NCBI GenBank assembly: GCA_009829735.1
Contig: CM020619.1
Span: forward strand, 24,763,554 to 24,827,553
Reading direction: 5' to 3'
DNA from: Pyropia yezoensis
Taxonomy: Eukaryota > Rhodophyta > Bangiophyceae > Bangiales > Bangiaceae
Length of the DNA: 64,000 bases
A program made the position numbers and the translations under genes. Below the pieces are notes generated by a model. That model was not told the origin of the DNA. It did no database searches and saw only the letters and a list, made by a program, of their open reading frames with translations. Shown here piece after piece: positions 8,913-19,159 of this stretch; position 1 is the first letter of the stretch, and the number at the start of each line of letters is the position of its first letter.

Positions 8913-10664
8913 ATGTCGGGGTCCAGCTCCGCGGCGTCCGAGATTCTGTCGGACCCCCCAACTGAGCAGTTGACCGAGGCACAGTTGGGCTTCGTGATGG
9001 CCGTCCGAGGTCTGCCCGTGGGATCAGGTGACGATCTCGTCGAGGGAGAAGACCTGCGCCTGCAGGTGGTAGACCTGCTTCCCCCGGGGGTTCTCCTTAG
9101 CCCGGAGATGATGCGGGTTCCTCTACTGCACCATGGCCTGCTAGCCTTGCTGCGGACGAACGGAGTCACCCTAGGCGGCAGCTCCGATATGCGCAGCGTC
9201 AAGCGCCTGGCCGCGACGCTCTACCCGTCGGGGGCGGACAAGTACTTTGCAGTGAGCGCACTCAACCGTTTCGAGGAGCGCCAAGTGCAGCTGTGCCTCC
9301 ATGGCGATGCCGCTGTCATGCCAGGCTGGCCGTCTGGGCTCGATCGCCAGCCGAACCATGCTGAGTCTGGGCGAGCAACTCCACAGACGATACAAGGTGG
9401 AGCTTCTTCCCGCCCTGCCTAGTTCGCTTCCCAGCCTGGTGTACAGCAAGACGTACGCTACAGCGGTGGAACCGAGGCCATTGACTCGCAGCATCCATCG
9501 AACCTGCCACCATTGTCAAGCTTTGGCAACCCAGCCCTGCGCACGGGATGCTCGGCGGTTCACACTAAGCCCGCCATCACGACGGCAGGAGGCGCCCTGG
9601 ATAGCAACCTTGCGCACCGCGTGTCCCTGCGATTCAAAGACAACCAGGCGAAGTTCTCTGGGGACGCACGGGAGTGCTTGGACGACTTTGTAGCAGACTA
9701 CAACCTTGCCGGGCGAGACGTTGGGCTGTCGCCCGAGCAGAAGCTGCGTTACTTGCACAACCTTCTCCGTGGTGACGAAAAGCGCTTCTACCTATCCGAG
9801 CTGGAGCCGTTTGCTACGTCTTACGTCGACGCCGTCGCGCGCATCCGCGCTGAGTATCACTCGGCGGTGCACCAGAGCCAGGCTCAGAACACGCTGAGTA
9901 GCCTGCGAATGGCCAGCTTTGTGGCCAACGGCATGACCGAGCAGGATGCATTGGCGGAGACCTATCGGACGATTGCGAGAACGGCCAAGCTCCTTCCCCC
10001 GTCTCACCAGGGGGAGGCACACCGTGTCAACTACCTAAGGGGTGCTGTGGTAGGGTATCCCTGGGCCACGGAGCCTCTAAGTCGCATTCCTACTGCGCGG
10101 CTGGGCTTTCAGCAGCTGTATGGGGAGCTGCAGTCGACTCTCTTCCTGTGCGAGGAGGCAAAGCGCGCAGTACTCCAGGACTCGGCGATCACTGCCAAGC
10201 CTGTTGCAGCCAGCTCCGGCGCCATGGACGTACTGTACGGCGGCCAGCGCTGGTATGCGACCAACCCGAAGGACAAGGGGGGCTACGGATCTGGAAAGCC
10301 GTCTAGACGATTTAACCCGCTGAGCGTGATGGGTTGCTTCAACTGTGACAAGCCCAACCATTCGGCCAAAGACTGCCCCGAGCCGTACAACGGAGCTAAG
10401 CAAGACGCACGGCGGCAGGAGTATCAAGCTTAGCGCAGCGCAAAGCGTGCTGCGGTCGTCCAGGTCATGTACGAGCTCTGTGGCCAAGCAGTTGCGCTGA
10501 GAGACGGACCAGCGGGAAGTGAGATGACGGGCGAAGGCGAAGGGCAACCAGCGGGCGAGCACGAGACGCTCTTCCAGGCGCTGATGGAGGGGGCCGGCTT
10601 GACGGAGGACGCAAGCAAACGCGGCGCCGAGATGGACGAGCAGGGTTTTCAGCCGAGGGAGTGA
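8913..10664 (+). CDS. Copia-B gag, unit 1, with two in-frame TAG codons
   Basis: One frame runs from an ATG at 8913 to a TGA at 10662-10664 (584 codons) and is interrupted only by TAG at 9420-9422 and TAG at 10431-10433. Protein-like sequence continues after both stops in the same register (FASQPGVQQDVRYS... and RSAKRAAVVQVMYELC...). The middle segment contains the capsid-like region (GDARECLDDFVADYNLAGRD) and a CCHC knuckle CFNCDKPNHSAKDC (C-X2-C-X4-H-X4-C). The third segment leads to the slippery site that opens pol. Either the stops are read through or both copies descend from one defective parent; the sequence cannot decide. Confidence 0.75.
10643..10649 (+). promoter_or_regulatory. Predicted -1 ribosomal frameshift site GGGTTTT, unit 1
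   Basis: In the gag frame the codons are cag ggt ttt cag, giving the X XXY YYZ heptamer g ggt ttt. A -1 slip here leads directly into the open pol frame (tca gcc gag gga ...). The zero-frame TGA follows at 10662. The fit to the consensus is exact; frameshifting itself is inferred. Confidence 0.7.
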
Positions 10665-12045
10665 ACCGTCGCTGCTCCCTCAAGCAAAGACGAACAGACC
10701 CACCCGATCGACAGGACAGCCCGGTCGATATCTTCCTGGCGGTGGACGAAGCCAACCTGAGCTTGCTGTCGCGCTCTGACACGTTCCATGGAGCTTGCCT
10801 GGACACCGGCGCGCAGAAGACTGTGATTGGCAAGCAACAAGCGGAGGCGTATGTGGTGGCGCACGGAGACCGACGATCAATGGGGCCTTCACGGCCAAAT
10901 GTCTTCCGGTTTGGAGGCGGGCGGCATCCGTCTGTGGCCACTTTGACCGTCCGAATGCCCATTACGCAGGACTTCTTCCTGATATTGACGATTGACGTTA
11001 TCGAACTCAGCGTCCCTCTGCTGCTGGGCCTCGAGAAGATGGACCAGCACCGGCTGTACTTCAATAACACGACGAACGAGCTGGTGTGCGTCAACGAGGG
11101 AGTCAGTTTGCCAGTGGTACGCAAGTTGGGGCATGCCTACTACCAGTGGGGGCCTGAAGTGCTCTACACGTACCCAGAGCTGCAGAAGATCCACAAGCAC
11201 TTCTTCCATGCCAAACCTGAGCGGCTCTACAGTGTCATGGAGCGCGCCGAGGTGGCCAACGTGGTGCCAGAAACCCTGAAGCAGCTGCAGGACGATGCTT
11301 CCACGTGTGACGTTTGCCAACGTTTGGCAAGAGAGCCCAGTCGGTTACGTGTGGCGCTACCGGAGGAGGACACTTGCTTCAACCGTCTTGTCTACGTTGA
11401 CCTCATGTTCGTGGAGCAGCAGGCGGTGCTTCATGCCGTAGACAGCGACGTTCTCTTCAGTGCGGCTACGATCCTCAACGGACAGTCGGCAGCGGAGGTG
11501 TGGGAAGCCTTCATGATGGTCTGGGTCACTCCTCTTGTGGGTTACCCCGAGGAGCTGCATGTGGACGCGGGGTCTCAACTCCGGTCCGCTAGCTTCCTGG
11601 CCTTGCTCAGTAGTTCTGGCGTCAAGATGCGTCCGTCGGGCGTGGAGAGCCACAACGCCCTTGGAGCGGGGGAGCGCTACCACGCATACCTGCGGCAGCT
11701 CTTCAAAAGAGTCCGGGCCGACCATCCCAAGATCCCGGTCCAGCTGGCACTCTCCATGGCGGTCCGGGCAATGAACCAGACGGCTGGTCCTCGTGGGCTA
11801 TCGCCCATATTGCTTGTCTTCGGTATCCACCCACGAATGCCTGTCAGCCCGGCCGATCTGCCCAACCACCGGGAACGCTGCAAGGCACTCGTCGAGGCAC
11901 GGGCGGATATGTCGAAGCAAATTGCGCGAGACCGCCTCGACCGCGCACTGCGGACCCAAGTGCCTCATGCGGCCGCAGCAAACATCAACCCAGGTATCGA
12001 CGTGCTGGTGTACCGCGAGAAGCCTGTGGACAAGTGGGAGGGACC
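10649..12045 (+). pseudogene. Copia-B pol, unit 1, 5' part (protease, integrase), interrupted
   Basis: The pol frame encodes the protease core ACLDTGAQKTVIG. The integrase follows, with a zinc finger ending CDVCQ and the acidic residues in YVDLMF, HVDAGSQ and GAGERYH, with 35 residues between the last two. At 12041-12045 (ggacc) it is cut by the gypsy insertion, and the remainder resumes at 21700. The inserted length is a multiple of three, so the flanking frames still match. There is no ATG at the start of the frame, which agrees with entry by frameshifting from gag. This copy cannot make RT unless the insert is removed. Confidence 0.9.
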
Positions 12046-12617
12046 TGTGGTATAAAACTCGATCCTCTCAGACACGTGTCAATATCCCTCGGGGGAAAGG
12101 GACAGGTAACGCAGAAAGGGGAACTACGAGAATGGTATGCCTGTTGCCTCACGTGCCTGCTTGCAGGGCAAACAGATACGCACGGTAGTGCACACGGGGA
12201 AGAGGAAAGCAAACGCGCAGTTGTCTTTTTCCCTGAGGCGCGGGCCGAGGGCGCCTCGCTGTCCCTCTTAACGTGCATCTGGGGGAACCCCGGCACGTTG
12301 GCCCGGTAGCCCCCCCCATAACCCCGAGTGGCCCCGACCCGAGTCTAACCTCGTCAGGTTGGGGGCCACTATCACTACTAATTCTATTCCCACTCACTAA
12401 TCTCACACTCAAATCCTCTCAAATCAAGTCCCTCACAAATATGCAAAAACACATCAGAAATCCCTCTCTCGCGTGTGGATAGCGTAGTCCACCGCATCCC
12501 AGTGCCGGGCACGGGCCACGGCCGCCAACCATCGCCACACGGCGGGCGTGTTCTGGCACCTGGTGCCCTCTGGTTGCAGTCCCGGGTCGGCGCCAAGTCG
12601 GGGCCAGGGATGCTACA
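12046..12617 (-). repeat. Gypsy 3' LTR
   Basis: 572 bp, identical to 21123-21694 apart from one seen substitution near its left edge. On the plus strand, antisense to the element, it holds tataaaac at 12051-12058, and an ATG of the antisense frame (12610) lies in its last eight bases. Confidence 0.95.
12051..12058 (+). promoter_or_regulatory. TATA-like box in the LTR, antisense orientation
   Basis: tataaaac lies on the plus strand at the edge of the LTR and again at 21128-21135 in the other LTR. It points toward the antisense frame at 12802. I saw no comparable TATA box on the sense strand of the LTR. Promoter activity is inferred. Confidence 0.35.
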
Positions 12618-12801
12618 TAGCTCCCTCCCTAGTCCGGCACGTCCTCGGGCCGAACCAGGTGCCACCGTGCACAGCCTCGAGCACGTCCACACCGGTGCCG
12701 AGGTCGAGCGTCTTCACCCCGGTCACGATCACCTGCCCCGATTCTGCCCCCCCCCTCCGCTCCTTCACCTTGGCCCTCTCGTTCCCCGGAGTCTGGACGG
12801 T

Positions 12802-14919
12802 ATGTCCAGTTCCGAGATCCAAGCTGGGCCCGTGGTTCCGGCGGCGAGTGTTGCGGAGGAGAACTCGGGTCGTCGTGCCCCTCTCCTGCCTCCGGTTCCT
12901 CGGATGTCGGTGTCGGCGCCGGTCGCCACGGCGGGGACGGATCGAGTTCCCCCGGCTTCCGCGATGCACCCGGTCGAGACCCCCCCGGAGGGTCTCCCGG
13001 AGATGCTCCTTGGGCAGGACCCTCTGGCGGCCCGGCGTTACTCCACGGTGGTCGGCAACGCCGGCGCGGCCCAGTGCCAGCAGGATTGCATGGACCTCTG
13101 GCGCAAGGAACTCCAGCGCGGGGTCTTGACCGAGATGGACAAGGCACGTCTTCATACGGCGGACCAGATGCGCCTGGCACAAGACCGCTCCCAGAGCTTC
13201 TCGGGTTCCTCTTGGGTTGCTCGTCTGGAGGATCTCCCCTTCGCGCTGGTACTGGATCTACCCTTGACCGAGCGTCGCGTGTCCGCGTCCGTTCTCCGGT
13301 GGCCGGAGGAGGAAGGGTACGTCTACCGGGCGCTCAAGGTCTGGGACGAGGCGCTCAAGGGGTCGGGAAGCTTGAACTGCGACCCCCGTCCGAGCATGGT
13401 CGCTCTGGAGCCGCCTTTCCTGACCCGGAAGTATTCCAAGTTGTCGCCGGCGCGGGAGCAAGGCGAGCGACGCGGGCGTCAGCGTGACTTCCTTGTGAGC
13501 TGCAACCACCAGGAGTTCTGGAAGCTGGACAAGGCTAACCGGGCGGCATACTACCCCAAGGTCATCCCGCAGCAGCAGGAAGTCGAGATCCCGGTCGGAT
13601 TTGCTCCTTCCAGCATCCCTTGCGCCTGGTACTTCTTGGACGCCTTGACTCAGGCGTCGATCAAGGGCTTCTTCCACTCAATCCCGTACATGATGTACAC
13701 GTCCGAGATGACAGTCTTGGCGGCCAACCACTGGCTTCATGAGGTCTTGGTGTCCAACCGGCTTTGGTTTCTCCCTGACCTCCTGATGGTCTGGATTGTC
13801 GACAAGTTGACCGTCGACTTCCTGTGCAGCCAGGACGAGGAGTACAAGGAGCTCTTCCAGGCGATGATCGACTTCCGGCGTCTGGTGCCGGTGCATGACC
13901 GGAACTTCTTGAACGCGATTGCCGACCAGAACCGCCCGCGTCGGGATGGCTTCGGTTGGGCGCAGGTGGTCTACCAGTCTTCTCCGGCTAAGGTGCAGCT
14001 GGCGACGCCGCTTCCGGCGTGGCCGCAGCTAGGTAGCTTTCCTGCTCCGGCCGCGCTTGATCTTCTGCCAGTTGGGCCGCCGGTGCAGGAGTCGGGATGG
14101 GCCGCGGCGGTCGGTCGGGCGTCTGCGGCGGCTCCGCTTCCTCCTGTTGCCCCTGTCGCCCCGGTTGCCTCGCCTGAACCGTCACCGGCGCGTCCGCGCC
14201 CTGTTCCTGCTGTGCCGGTACTTCAAGCTCCTCCGGCACCGCGCTTGTCTGCGGCGAGTCTGGGAGTGGCCGTGCGGTCGCCGATTACTCCGGCCGCTCT
14301 ACCCCGGACGCCTTCTTCCAACGCCGGCGGCGCTGTGCCTCCGCTGGAGTTGGGTACTCCGGTCTCGGGGGCCGTTGTGGACCGTCCGGTAGTGTCATCC
14401 TCGGGCCGGTTCGAGATTCCGGCGCCGACTCTGCGCCTTACCCGCTTCCGGGTGCCTGACTGGTACCTTAACCAAGGTGGTCCAACATGCGACCAGTACG
14501 ACGTCGGCATGATTGAAGACCAGCTGGGTCGTCTTCCGGTGCAGGTTGAAGGCGTCGGGTCCTCTCTGGTGCTGGGTACTTACGCCAGCGTCTTGAACGA
14601 CGTGGTCGACCGGGTGTTTGCTTGCGCGGACAGCGGCCAGATGTCGAACAACCCGGTGGTTGGCGAACTTCTGGCGACTTTGACGCGGCATGGCTTGGCC
14701 CAGCAGTGGTCAGAGACCTTCACGGGCTTCCAGCGGCGCCGACGGACATATCTGGATGAGCGGGAGCCACCGGCAACTACTGGTACTTTTCCGATGGCGT
14801 CATACCGGGATGCGCCGCGTCCACCGCACTACGTCATCCCGTCTTCCTCCGGTTCCCGTCGTACCGCGGGGGCAGCGCCGGAGGACACTCCCTCGGCTCA
14901 GCGTCCGCGCCGAGAGTAG
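12802..14919 (+). CDS. Antisense ORF of the gypsy element, 705 aa, unknown family
   Basis: An uninterrupted plus-strand frame converges on pol, leaving a 145-base gap. I chose the ATG at 12802 (MSSSEIQ); the frame is open further upstream, with an earlier ATG at 12610 on the LTR boundary (769 aa). The first 70 residues are Pro/Ala/Ser-rich. A globular central part follows, rich in aromatic residues, with hydrophobic runs such as SNRLWFLPDLLMVWIVDKL. A Pro/Ala/Val linker and a second folded-looking part (PDWYLNQGGPTCDQYDVG...) come next, and a basic segment FQRRRRTYLDERE lies near the end. There is no zinc knuckle, protease, RT or integrase motif and no clear signal peptide. Antisense extra ORFs at this position are known in some plant gypsy lineages. 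Function is unknown; it could be a captured host gene or a second structural protein. Confidence 0.75.
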   Translation: MSSSEIQAGPVVPAASVAEENSGRRAPLLPPVPRMSVSAPVATAGTDRVPPASAMHPVETPPEGLPEMLLGQDPLAARRYSTVVGNAGAAQCQQDCMDLWRKELQRGVLTEMDKARLHTADQMRLAQDRSQSFSGSSWVARLEDLPFALVLDLPLTERRVSASVLRWPEEEGYVYRALKVWDEALKGSGSLNCDPRPSMVALEPPFLTRKYSKLSPAREQGERRGRQRDFLVSCNHQEFWKLDKANRAAYYPKVIPQQQEVEIPVGFAPSSIPCAWYFLDALTQASIKGFFHSIPYMMYTSEMTVLAANHWLHEVLVSNRLWFLPDLLMVWIVDKLTVDFLCSQDEEYKELFQAMIDFRRLVPVHDRNFLNAIADQNRPRRDGFGWAQVVYQSSPAKVQLATPLPAWPQLGSFPAPAALDLLPVGPPVQESGWAAAVGRASAAAPLPPVAPVAPVASPEPSPARPRPVPAVPVLQAPPAPRLSAASLGVAVRSPITPAALPRTPSSNAGGAVPPLELGTPVSGAVVDRPVVSSSGRFEIPAPTLRLTRFRVPDWYLNQGGPTCDQYDVGMIEDQLGRLPVQVEGVGSSLVLGTYASVLNDVVDRVFACADSGQMSNNPVVGELLATLTRHGLAQQWSETFTGFQRRRRTYLDEREPPATTGTFPMASYRDAPRPPHYVIPSSSGSRRTAGAAPEDTPSAQRPRRE

Positions 14920-15064
14920 TAGTTGGAGGCAAGGAGGGTGAGGGTCTTGGGAGAAGCGAGGAGGGAAGAGGCGGAGAGAAGGGTTGCTCGAGCGGGTGCT
15001 TGGTTTCCTTGATTGTTCCATGCTTGCATTGCGTGTTCTCCTTGATATACCCGTTCCCTTCTTC

Positions 15065-18000
15065 TCAATCCTCTTGTTCCGCATCCGTTGCGGGTGAGCT
15101 CGTCTCGTCCCGAGGGTCTTGGTTGGCCCCGTCCTCTTGGTCCTCCTCCGTGTCCGACTCCAGAATCTTGCCGGCTCTGGCCACGGGAGTGCCCTCAATC
15201 CCGTTCCGTCGCGTGTAGGCACAGACGTCCGCGATGGGTAGCCGGTTTGAGGGTTCCCATGTATCATCTGCCGGGTTGAAACCGAACCAGCGTACTCGCA
15301 GGTACAGGCGTCCATCTCTCCAGGCATGGTCGACAAACTTGACGTAGACAAATTCCCGACCTTCTTCTTGGGATAGCCAGGGTATCGCAGTCCGCTTACG
15401 CCGGGTCAAGTCCCGTTGGCTTGGCGGTGGAGCTCGGGTGACATGGTCGCTGCTCACCCGGTACGGAGAGCCATCCACGTCTAGAAGGAAGGTCCAGCCA
15501 TCCGTATTGAGAATCTCATAAGGTCCATCCGTCTTAGAGTCCAGCTTCCCCCGGGTCTTGCTATGGTTGTCCACAAAAACCCAGTCGCCACCACCCAGTT
15601 CCTTGTTCTTTTCCCGGACACCCTTGTCATAGTCCCGCTTGTATCGCTCCTGGGTCTTTGAAATTGACTCCTTGACTCTTGGGAGCAGGAGCTTTAGTTG
15701 TTCCAGGAACTCATCCTTTGCCTTGGGACCTGACTTCAGTGCAGGCTGGAGACCATCCGGTATTCTTTCCAGGGAGAAGTTGGTCAGCCGCCTCGGGGTG
15801 ACAAAGTCGAGTGGAGCGACTCCCGTTGTCCGGTGAACTCGGGAGTTGTAGGCTAGAGTGAGGACAGCCAGGAGCTCGTCCCAGTCTTCTTGGTGCTCTT
15901 CCACGTAGTGCCGTAGCATGTCCACTAGGGTCCGGTTGAATCGTTCCACCTGGCCGTTCGTTTGAGGGTGGTACGTCGTGGTGTACAAGTTCTTGATGCC
16001 CATCAGGTCACAGACTCCTTGGAAGAACAGGGATGCAAACTGGGGACCGTTGTCGGTTAAGACGGAGTCTGGAGGGCCATAGGCAGCTATCCAGTACTCG
16101 CAGAAGGCCGACGTGACATCCAGAGCCGTGATGGTTCTCAACGGGATTGCTCGAGTGAACTTGGAGAACCGGTCACAAATGATGAGCAGGAAAATGTTGC
16201 CACTGGAGGTCTCAGGTAGGGGCCCCAGGATGTCCATGCTTAAGCTTGCAAAGGGCTCCGCCGCAGGGAATAGGCGTAGCTTAGAAGTCTTCTTCCTCTG
16301 GGACAACCGGTTCCTTGCACAAGAAATACAAGCCTCCAGGCACTTATGGACGTCACTGGCCATGGTTTCCCAGTAATAATGTCGTCTCATGGAAGCATAC
16401 ATCCGATTGATACCAGGATGTCCGGCCTGGGGAGACGAGTGCTCCAGGCGTAGGATGTCAGTCCGTAGGCTCCGGGGTACGTAGACTTGAGTTGCCCCAT
16501 CGAAGGGTGACACCCGTACCAGGAGTCCGTCTGTAGACTCGGAGAAGCGACTGTTCCGGTTCAGGTCCATTTGGTGGCGAAGCTCCAAGCATTGAGGGTC
16601 CGTCAATTGTGCCTCCAGCATCCGGTGAATGGTTACCGGTTGATGAGCGTCAGGTGTCTCGTACAGGGGAGCGTGCCAGCCACGTCCGACATTCGGGAGG
16701 ATGAAGCAAGGTATTTCCTCCGGGATAGGACCGGTATCGGCTGCAGGAGTCTCCAGCCGGGACATGGTGTCGGCGCAGTGGTGCTCCCTCCCTGCTCTGG
16801 TGCACACCTTGTACTTGAACTCCGAAAGGCGTAGGCGCCACCGGGCGACCCTTCCTTGACTGCTGTCCATGCATAGCAGCCACCTTAGACTGGCGTGGTC
16901 CGTCCGGATGAGGAACTCTTGTCCTTCAAGATATGGACGTAACAGGAAGCAAGCCCAGACGACCGCCAAGCACTCGCGCTCGGTCGTGGAATAGTTCTTC
17001 TCGGCTGGAGTCAAGACGCGACTGTAGTAGCCTATCGGGAGGAAGTGCCCATCAGGTTGCTGCTGGAGTAGTGAGCACCCCACCTGGACGCCACAGGCAT
17101 CAGTCTCCAGAACAAACTGGCCCTCCCGCTTGGGTAACGCCAGTACTGGAGTGGTGGTCAGGCGCTTCTTGAGCTCTTCGAAGGCTGCTGTCTGCTTCTC
17201 GTCGAACACCGGGAGTTGTGCTGGAAGCTTCTTGCTAGTAAGCTTGGTCAAGGGCCGGGCAATCAGAGCGTAGTCTCGTACGAACCGGCGGTAGACGTTG
17301 CACATACCCAGGAAGCTCTTGAGTTCCGTCTGGGTTTTAGGTTGCCGTGCATGCCGGAGGGCCTTGATGTTCTTCTCATTGACTCGGAGCTCCCCCGGAC
17401 TCAGCACGTGCCCCAGGTACTCCACCTCAGTCTCAAACAGGTGGCACTTCTCGGCCTTGAGGGTAACTCCAGCCTTGGACAGGAGGGCCAGGACCTCTCG
17501 AAGGTGCTCCAGGTGTTCCGCTGGGGTCTTGGAGAAAACAATGATGTCGTCCAGGTAGACCAAACATGTTCTCCACCTTAGCCCCGACAGGATGATGTCG
17601 ATGGCTCTCTGGAAGGTTGCCGGAGCATTAGTGAGACCAAAAGGGAGACGCTTGCACCGGAATAGTCCCATGTGGCACGTGAAGGTAGTCTTGTCCTTGT
17701 CCTCATCAGCCAGAGGGATCTGCCAGTAACCGGCATTACAATCCAGCGTCGAGAAGAGGGTGGCATCACCAAGAAAGTCGAGGCAATCATCCATCCGGGG
17801 TATCGGGTATACATCCTTGACTGTCATCTCGTTCAGGCGTCTGTAGTCAACGCAGAAACGGAAGTGACCGCCAGGTTTCGGGACGACTACCACCGGGAAA
17901 GCCCACTCGCCATCAGACGGCTCGATAACATCCATCTTGAGCATCTTGTTAACCTGCTTCTCAATCTCATCCCGGCGATGAGGTCCAGCCCGGTATGGGT

Positions 18001-19159
18001 GCATGTGCACTGGTTTGGCATCTGGCTTGAGTTGAATCCGGTGTAGGGTGGCGTCCATCTTGCCCAGCTCTCCGGACCACAGGTGCCGATGTTCCTGGAG
18101 AAGCTTCTCCAGTGCCTCCTTCAAGTCGAGAGGGACGTTTTCTTGGTTGACCTTCGGCATCCCGGGCGGTGCTTGTTCGGGCTTCGGAGTAGTATGGCCA
18201 GCCTGCTCTTGTTCCGGAGATACGTCTAAGGCCGTCAAGTTGGATGCCAGCTCTTGTTGCAGGTTGAAGAGGTCTTCCTTGCTCATAGCGCGGGCGGACC
18301 CCCGGTAAGGCTCTGCTGTACCAACTCGAGTGCCCTTGGCGAGGGTTATTGGCTTCCGGCTCACGTTGACGATCAGCACCGAGAACGGGGTGTGCCTCTC
18401 CACCTTCTTGTGGTGTCCGTGGGCTAGGTATAATCGGTGTTTCGCCAGAAATTCCTTGCGTCCGTAGATCAGGCATTGACCTGCAGTCCGGGTCGTGACT
18501 TGAACCTTGGTCTCCGAGCGAGGAGGTAGGAGCACCGGTTTGATGAGGGTCAAGGTAGAGGGTGGGATGCGTTCCTTCTGGTTCTTGGCCACACGAACCT
18601 TGGTGTCTAGGTGCTCCAGCACTGGTGACACAAACCCATGGTTGAACTGCACCTTTCCTTCTCCGGGTAGGATGCTCTTGACATGCTGCTTCTGGAAGTC
18701 CCAGCCTAGGATGAGGGGGACTGATAAGGTCTTGACTACTAGAAAGGGAAAAAGCATTGGTTCATTGTTGACATAGATGGCGACGGGAAGACGGCCAAGC
18801 GGTCGTAGGGTTTGACCTGATGCGTCTACAATCCGGGTCTTGGTAGGCGCTCTCCAGGCATGTCGACGCCAGCCCGGAGGTAACAGGTTCTCAGTGATGA
18901 CGCTTGGTCCGGCTCCCGTGTCGACCACCGGCGTAACAGCTTGGGGGAGGCTATCCCCCACACGCATACGAGCATTAATCTTGAGGTTTTCCTTACGCAG
19001 GACGAGCAAGGTCCCCTTGAACAAACAGGGTGTCCAGGCGGCTACCGGTTGAGCAGGTAACTGCCGTCCTTTCTCCCGGCACGCAAGGGGAGAACAGGTA
19101 GAAGTACCCTGCCGTGGGAGATTCGGGAAGACACTTGGGGAGAGCGCCTGCCCTACTCG
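15065..19159 (-). CDS. Gypsy pol: protease, RT, RNase H, integrase, chromodomain
   Basis: This -1 frame opens after a TAA at 19181-19183, overlaps the gag end, and closes at TGA 15065-15067. It has no ATG near its start, so it is best entered by frameshifting. Counted from codon 19024, the protease core VVDTGAGPSV is at residues 33-42. RT has FRFCVDYRRLN and the catalytic YLDD (490-493). RNase H has ETDAC, TERE and RTDH (640-710). The integrase finger H862, H869, C899, C902 is followed by D931, D991 and E1027 (DD35E) and by the YHPQTNGQVERFNRTL block. A chromodomain-like segment, residues about 1225-1268 (FVYVKFVDHAW...RVRWFGF...DDTWEP), ends the protein. All catalytic residues are present; the enzyme looks functional. 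Confidence 0.95.
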   Translation of the reverse strand, partial: RVGQALSPSVFPNLPRQGTSTCSPLACREKGRQLPAQPVAAWTPCLFKGTLLVLRKENLKINARMRVGDSLPQAVTPVVDTGAGPSVITENLLPPGWRRHAWRAPTKTRIVDASGQTLRPLGRLPVAIYVNNEPMLFPFLVVKTLSVPLILGWDFQKQHVKSILPGEGKVQFNHGFVSPVLEHLDTKVRVAKNQKERIPPSTLTLIKPVLLPPRSETKVQVTTRTAGQCLIYGRKEFLAKHRLYLAHGHHKKVERHTPFSVLIVNVSRKPITLAKGTRVGTAEPYRGSARAMSKEDLFNLQQELASNLTALDVSPEQEQAGHTTPKPEQAPPGMPKVNQENVPLDLKEALEKLLQEHRHLWSGELGKMDATLHRIQLKPDAKPVHMHPYRAGPHRRDEIEKQVNKMLKMDVIEPSDGEWAFPVVVVPKPGGHFRFCVDYRRLNEMTVKDVYPIPRMDDCLDFLGDATLFSTLDCNAGYWQIPLADEDKDKTTFTCHMGLFRCKRLPFGLTNAPATFQRAIDIILSGLRWRTCLVYLDDIIVFSKTPAEHLEHLREVLALLSKAGVTLKAEKCHLFETEVEYLGHVLSPGELRVNEKNIKALRHARQPKTQTELKSFLGMCNVYRRFVRDYALIARPLTKLTSKKLPAQLPVFDEKQTAAFEELKKRLTTTPVLALPKREGQFVLETDACGVQVGCSLLQQQPDGHFLPIGYYSRVLTPAEKNYSTTERECLAVVWACFLLRPYLEGQEFLIRTDHASLRWLLCMDSSQGRVARWRLRLSEFKYKVCTRAGREHHCADTMSRLETPAADTGPIPEEIPCFILPNVGRGWHAPLYETPDAHQPVTIHRMLEAQLTDPQCLELRHQMDLNRNSRFSESTDGLLVRVSPFDGATQVYVPRSLRTDILRLEHSSPQAGHPGINRMYASMRRHYYWETMASDVHKCLEACISCARNRLSQRKKTSKLRLFPAAEPFASLSMDILGPLPETSSGNIFLLIICDRFSKFTRAIPLRTITALDVTSAFCEYWIAAYGPPDSVLTDNGPQFASLFFQGVCDLMGIKNLYTTTYHPQTNGQVERFNRTLVDMLRHYVEEHQEDWDELLAVLTLAYNSRVHRTTGVAPLDFVTPRRLTNFSLERIPDGLQPALKSGPKAKDEFLEQLKLLLPRVKESISKTQERYKRDYDKGVREKNKELGGGDWVFVDNHSKTRGKLDSKTDGPYEILNTDGWTFLLDVDGSPYRVSSDHVTRAPPPSQRDLTRRKRTAIPWLSQEEGREFVYVKFVDHAWRDGRLYLRVRWFGFNPADDTWEPSNRLPIADVCAYTRRNGIEGTPVARAGKILESDTEEDQEDGANQDPRDETSSPATDAEQED

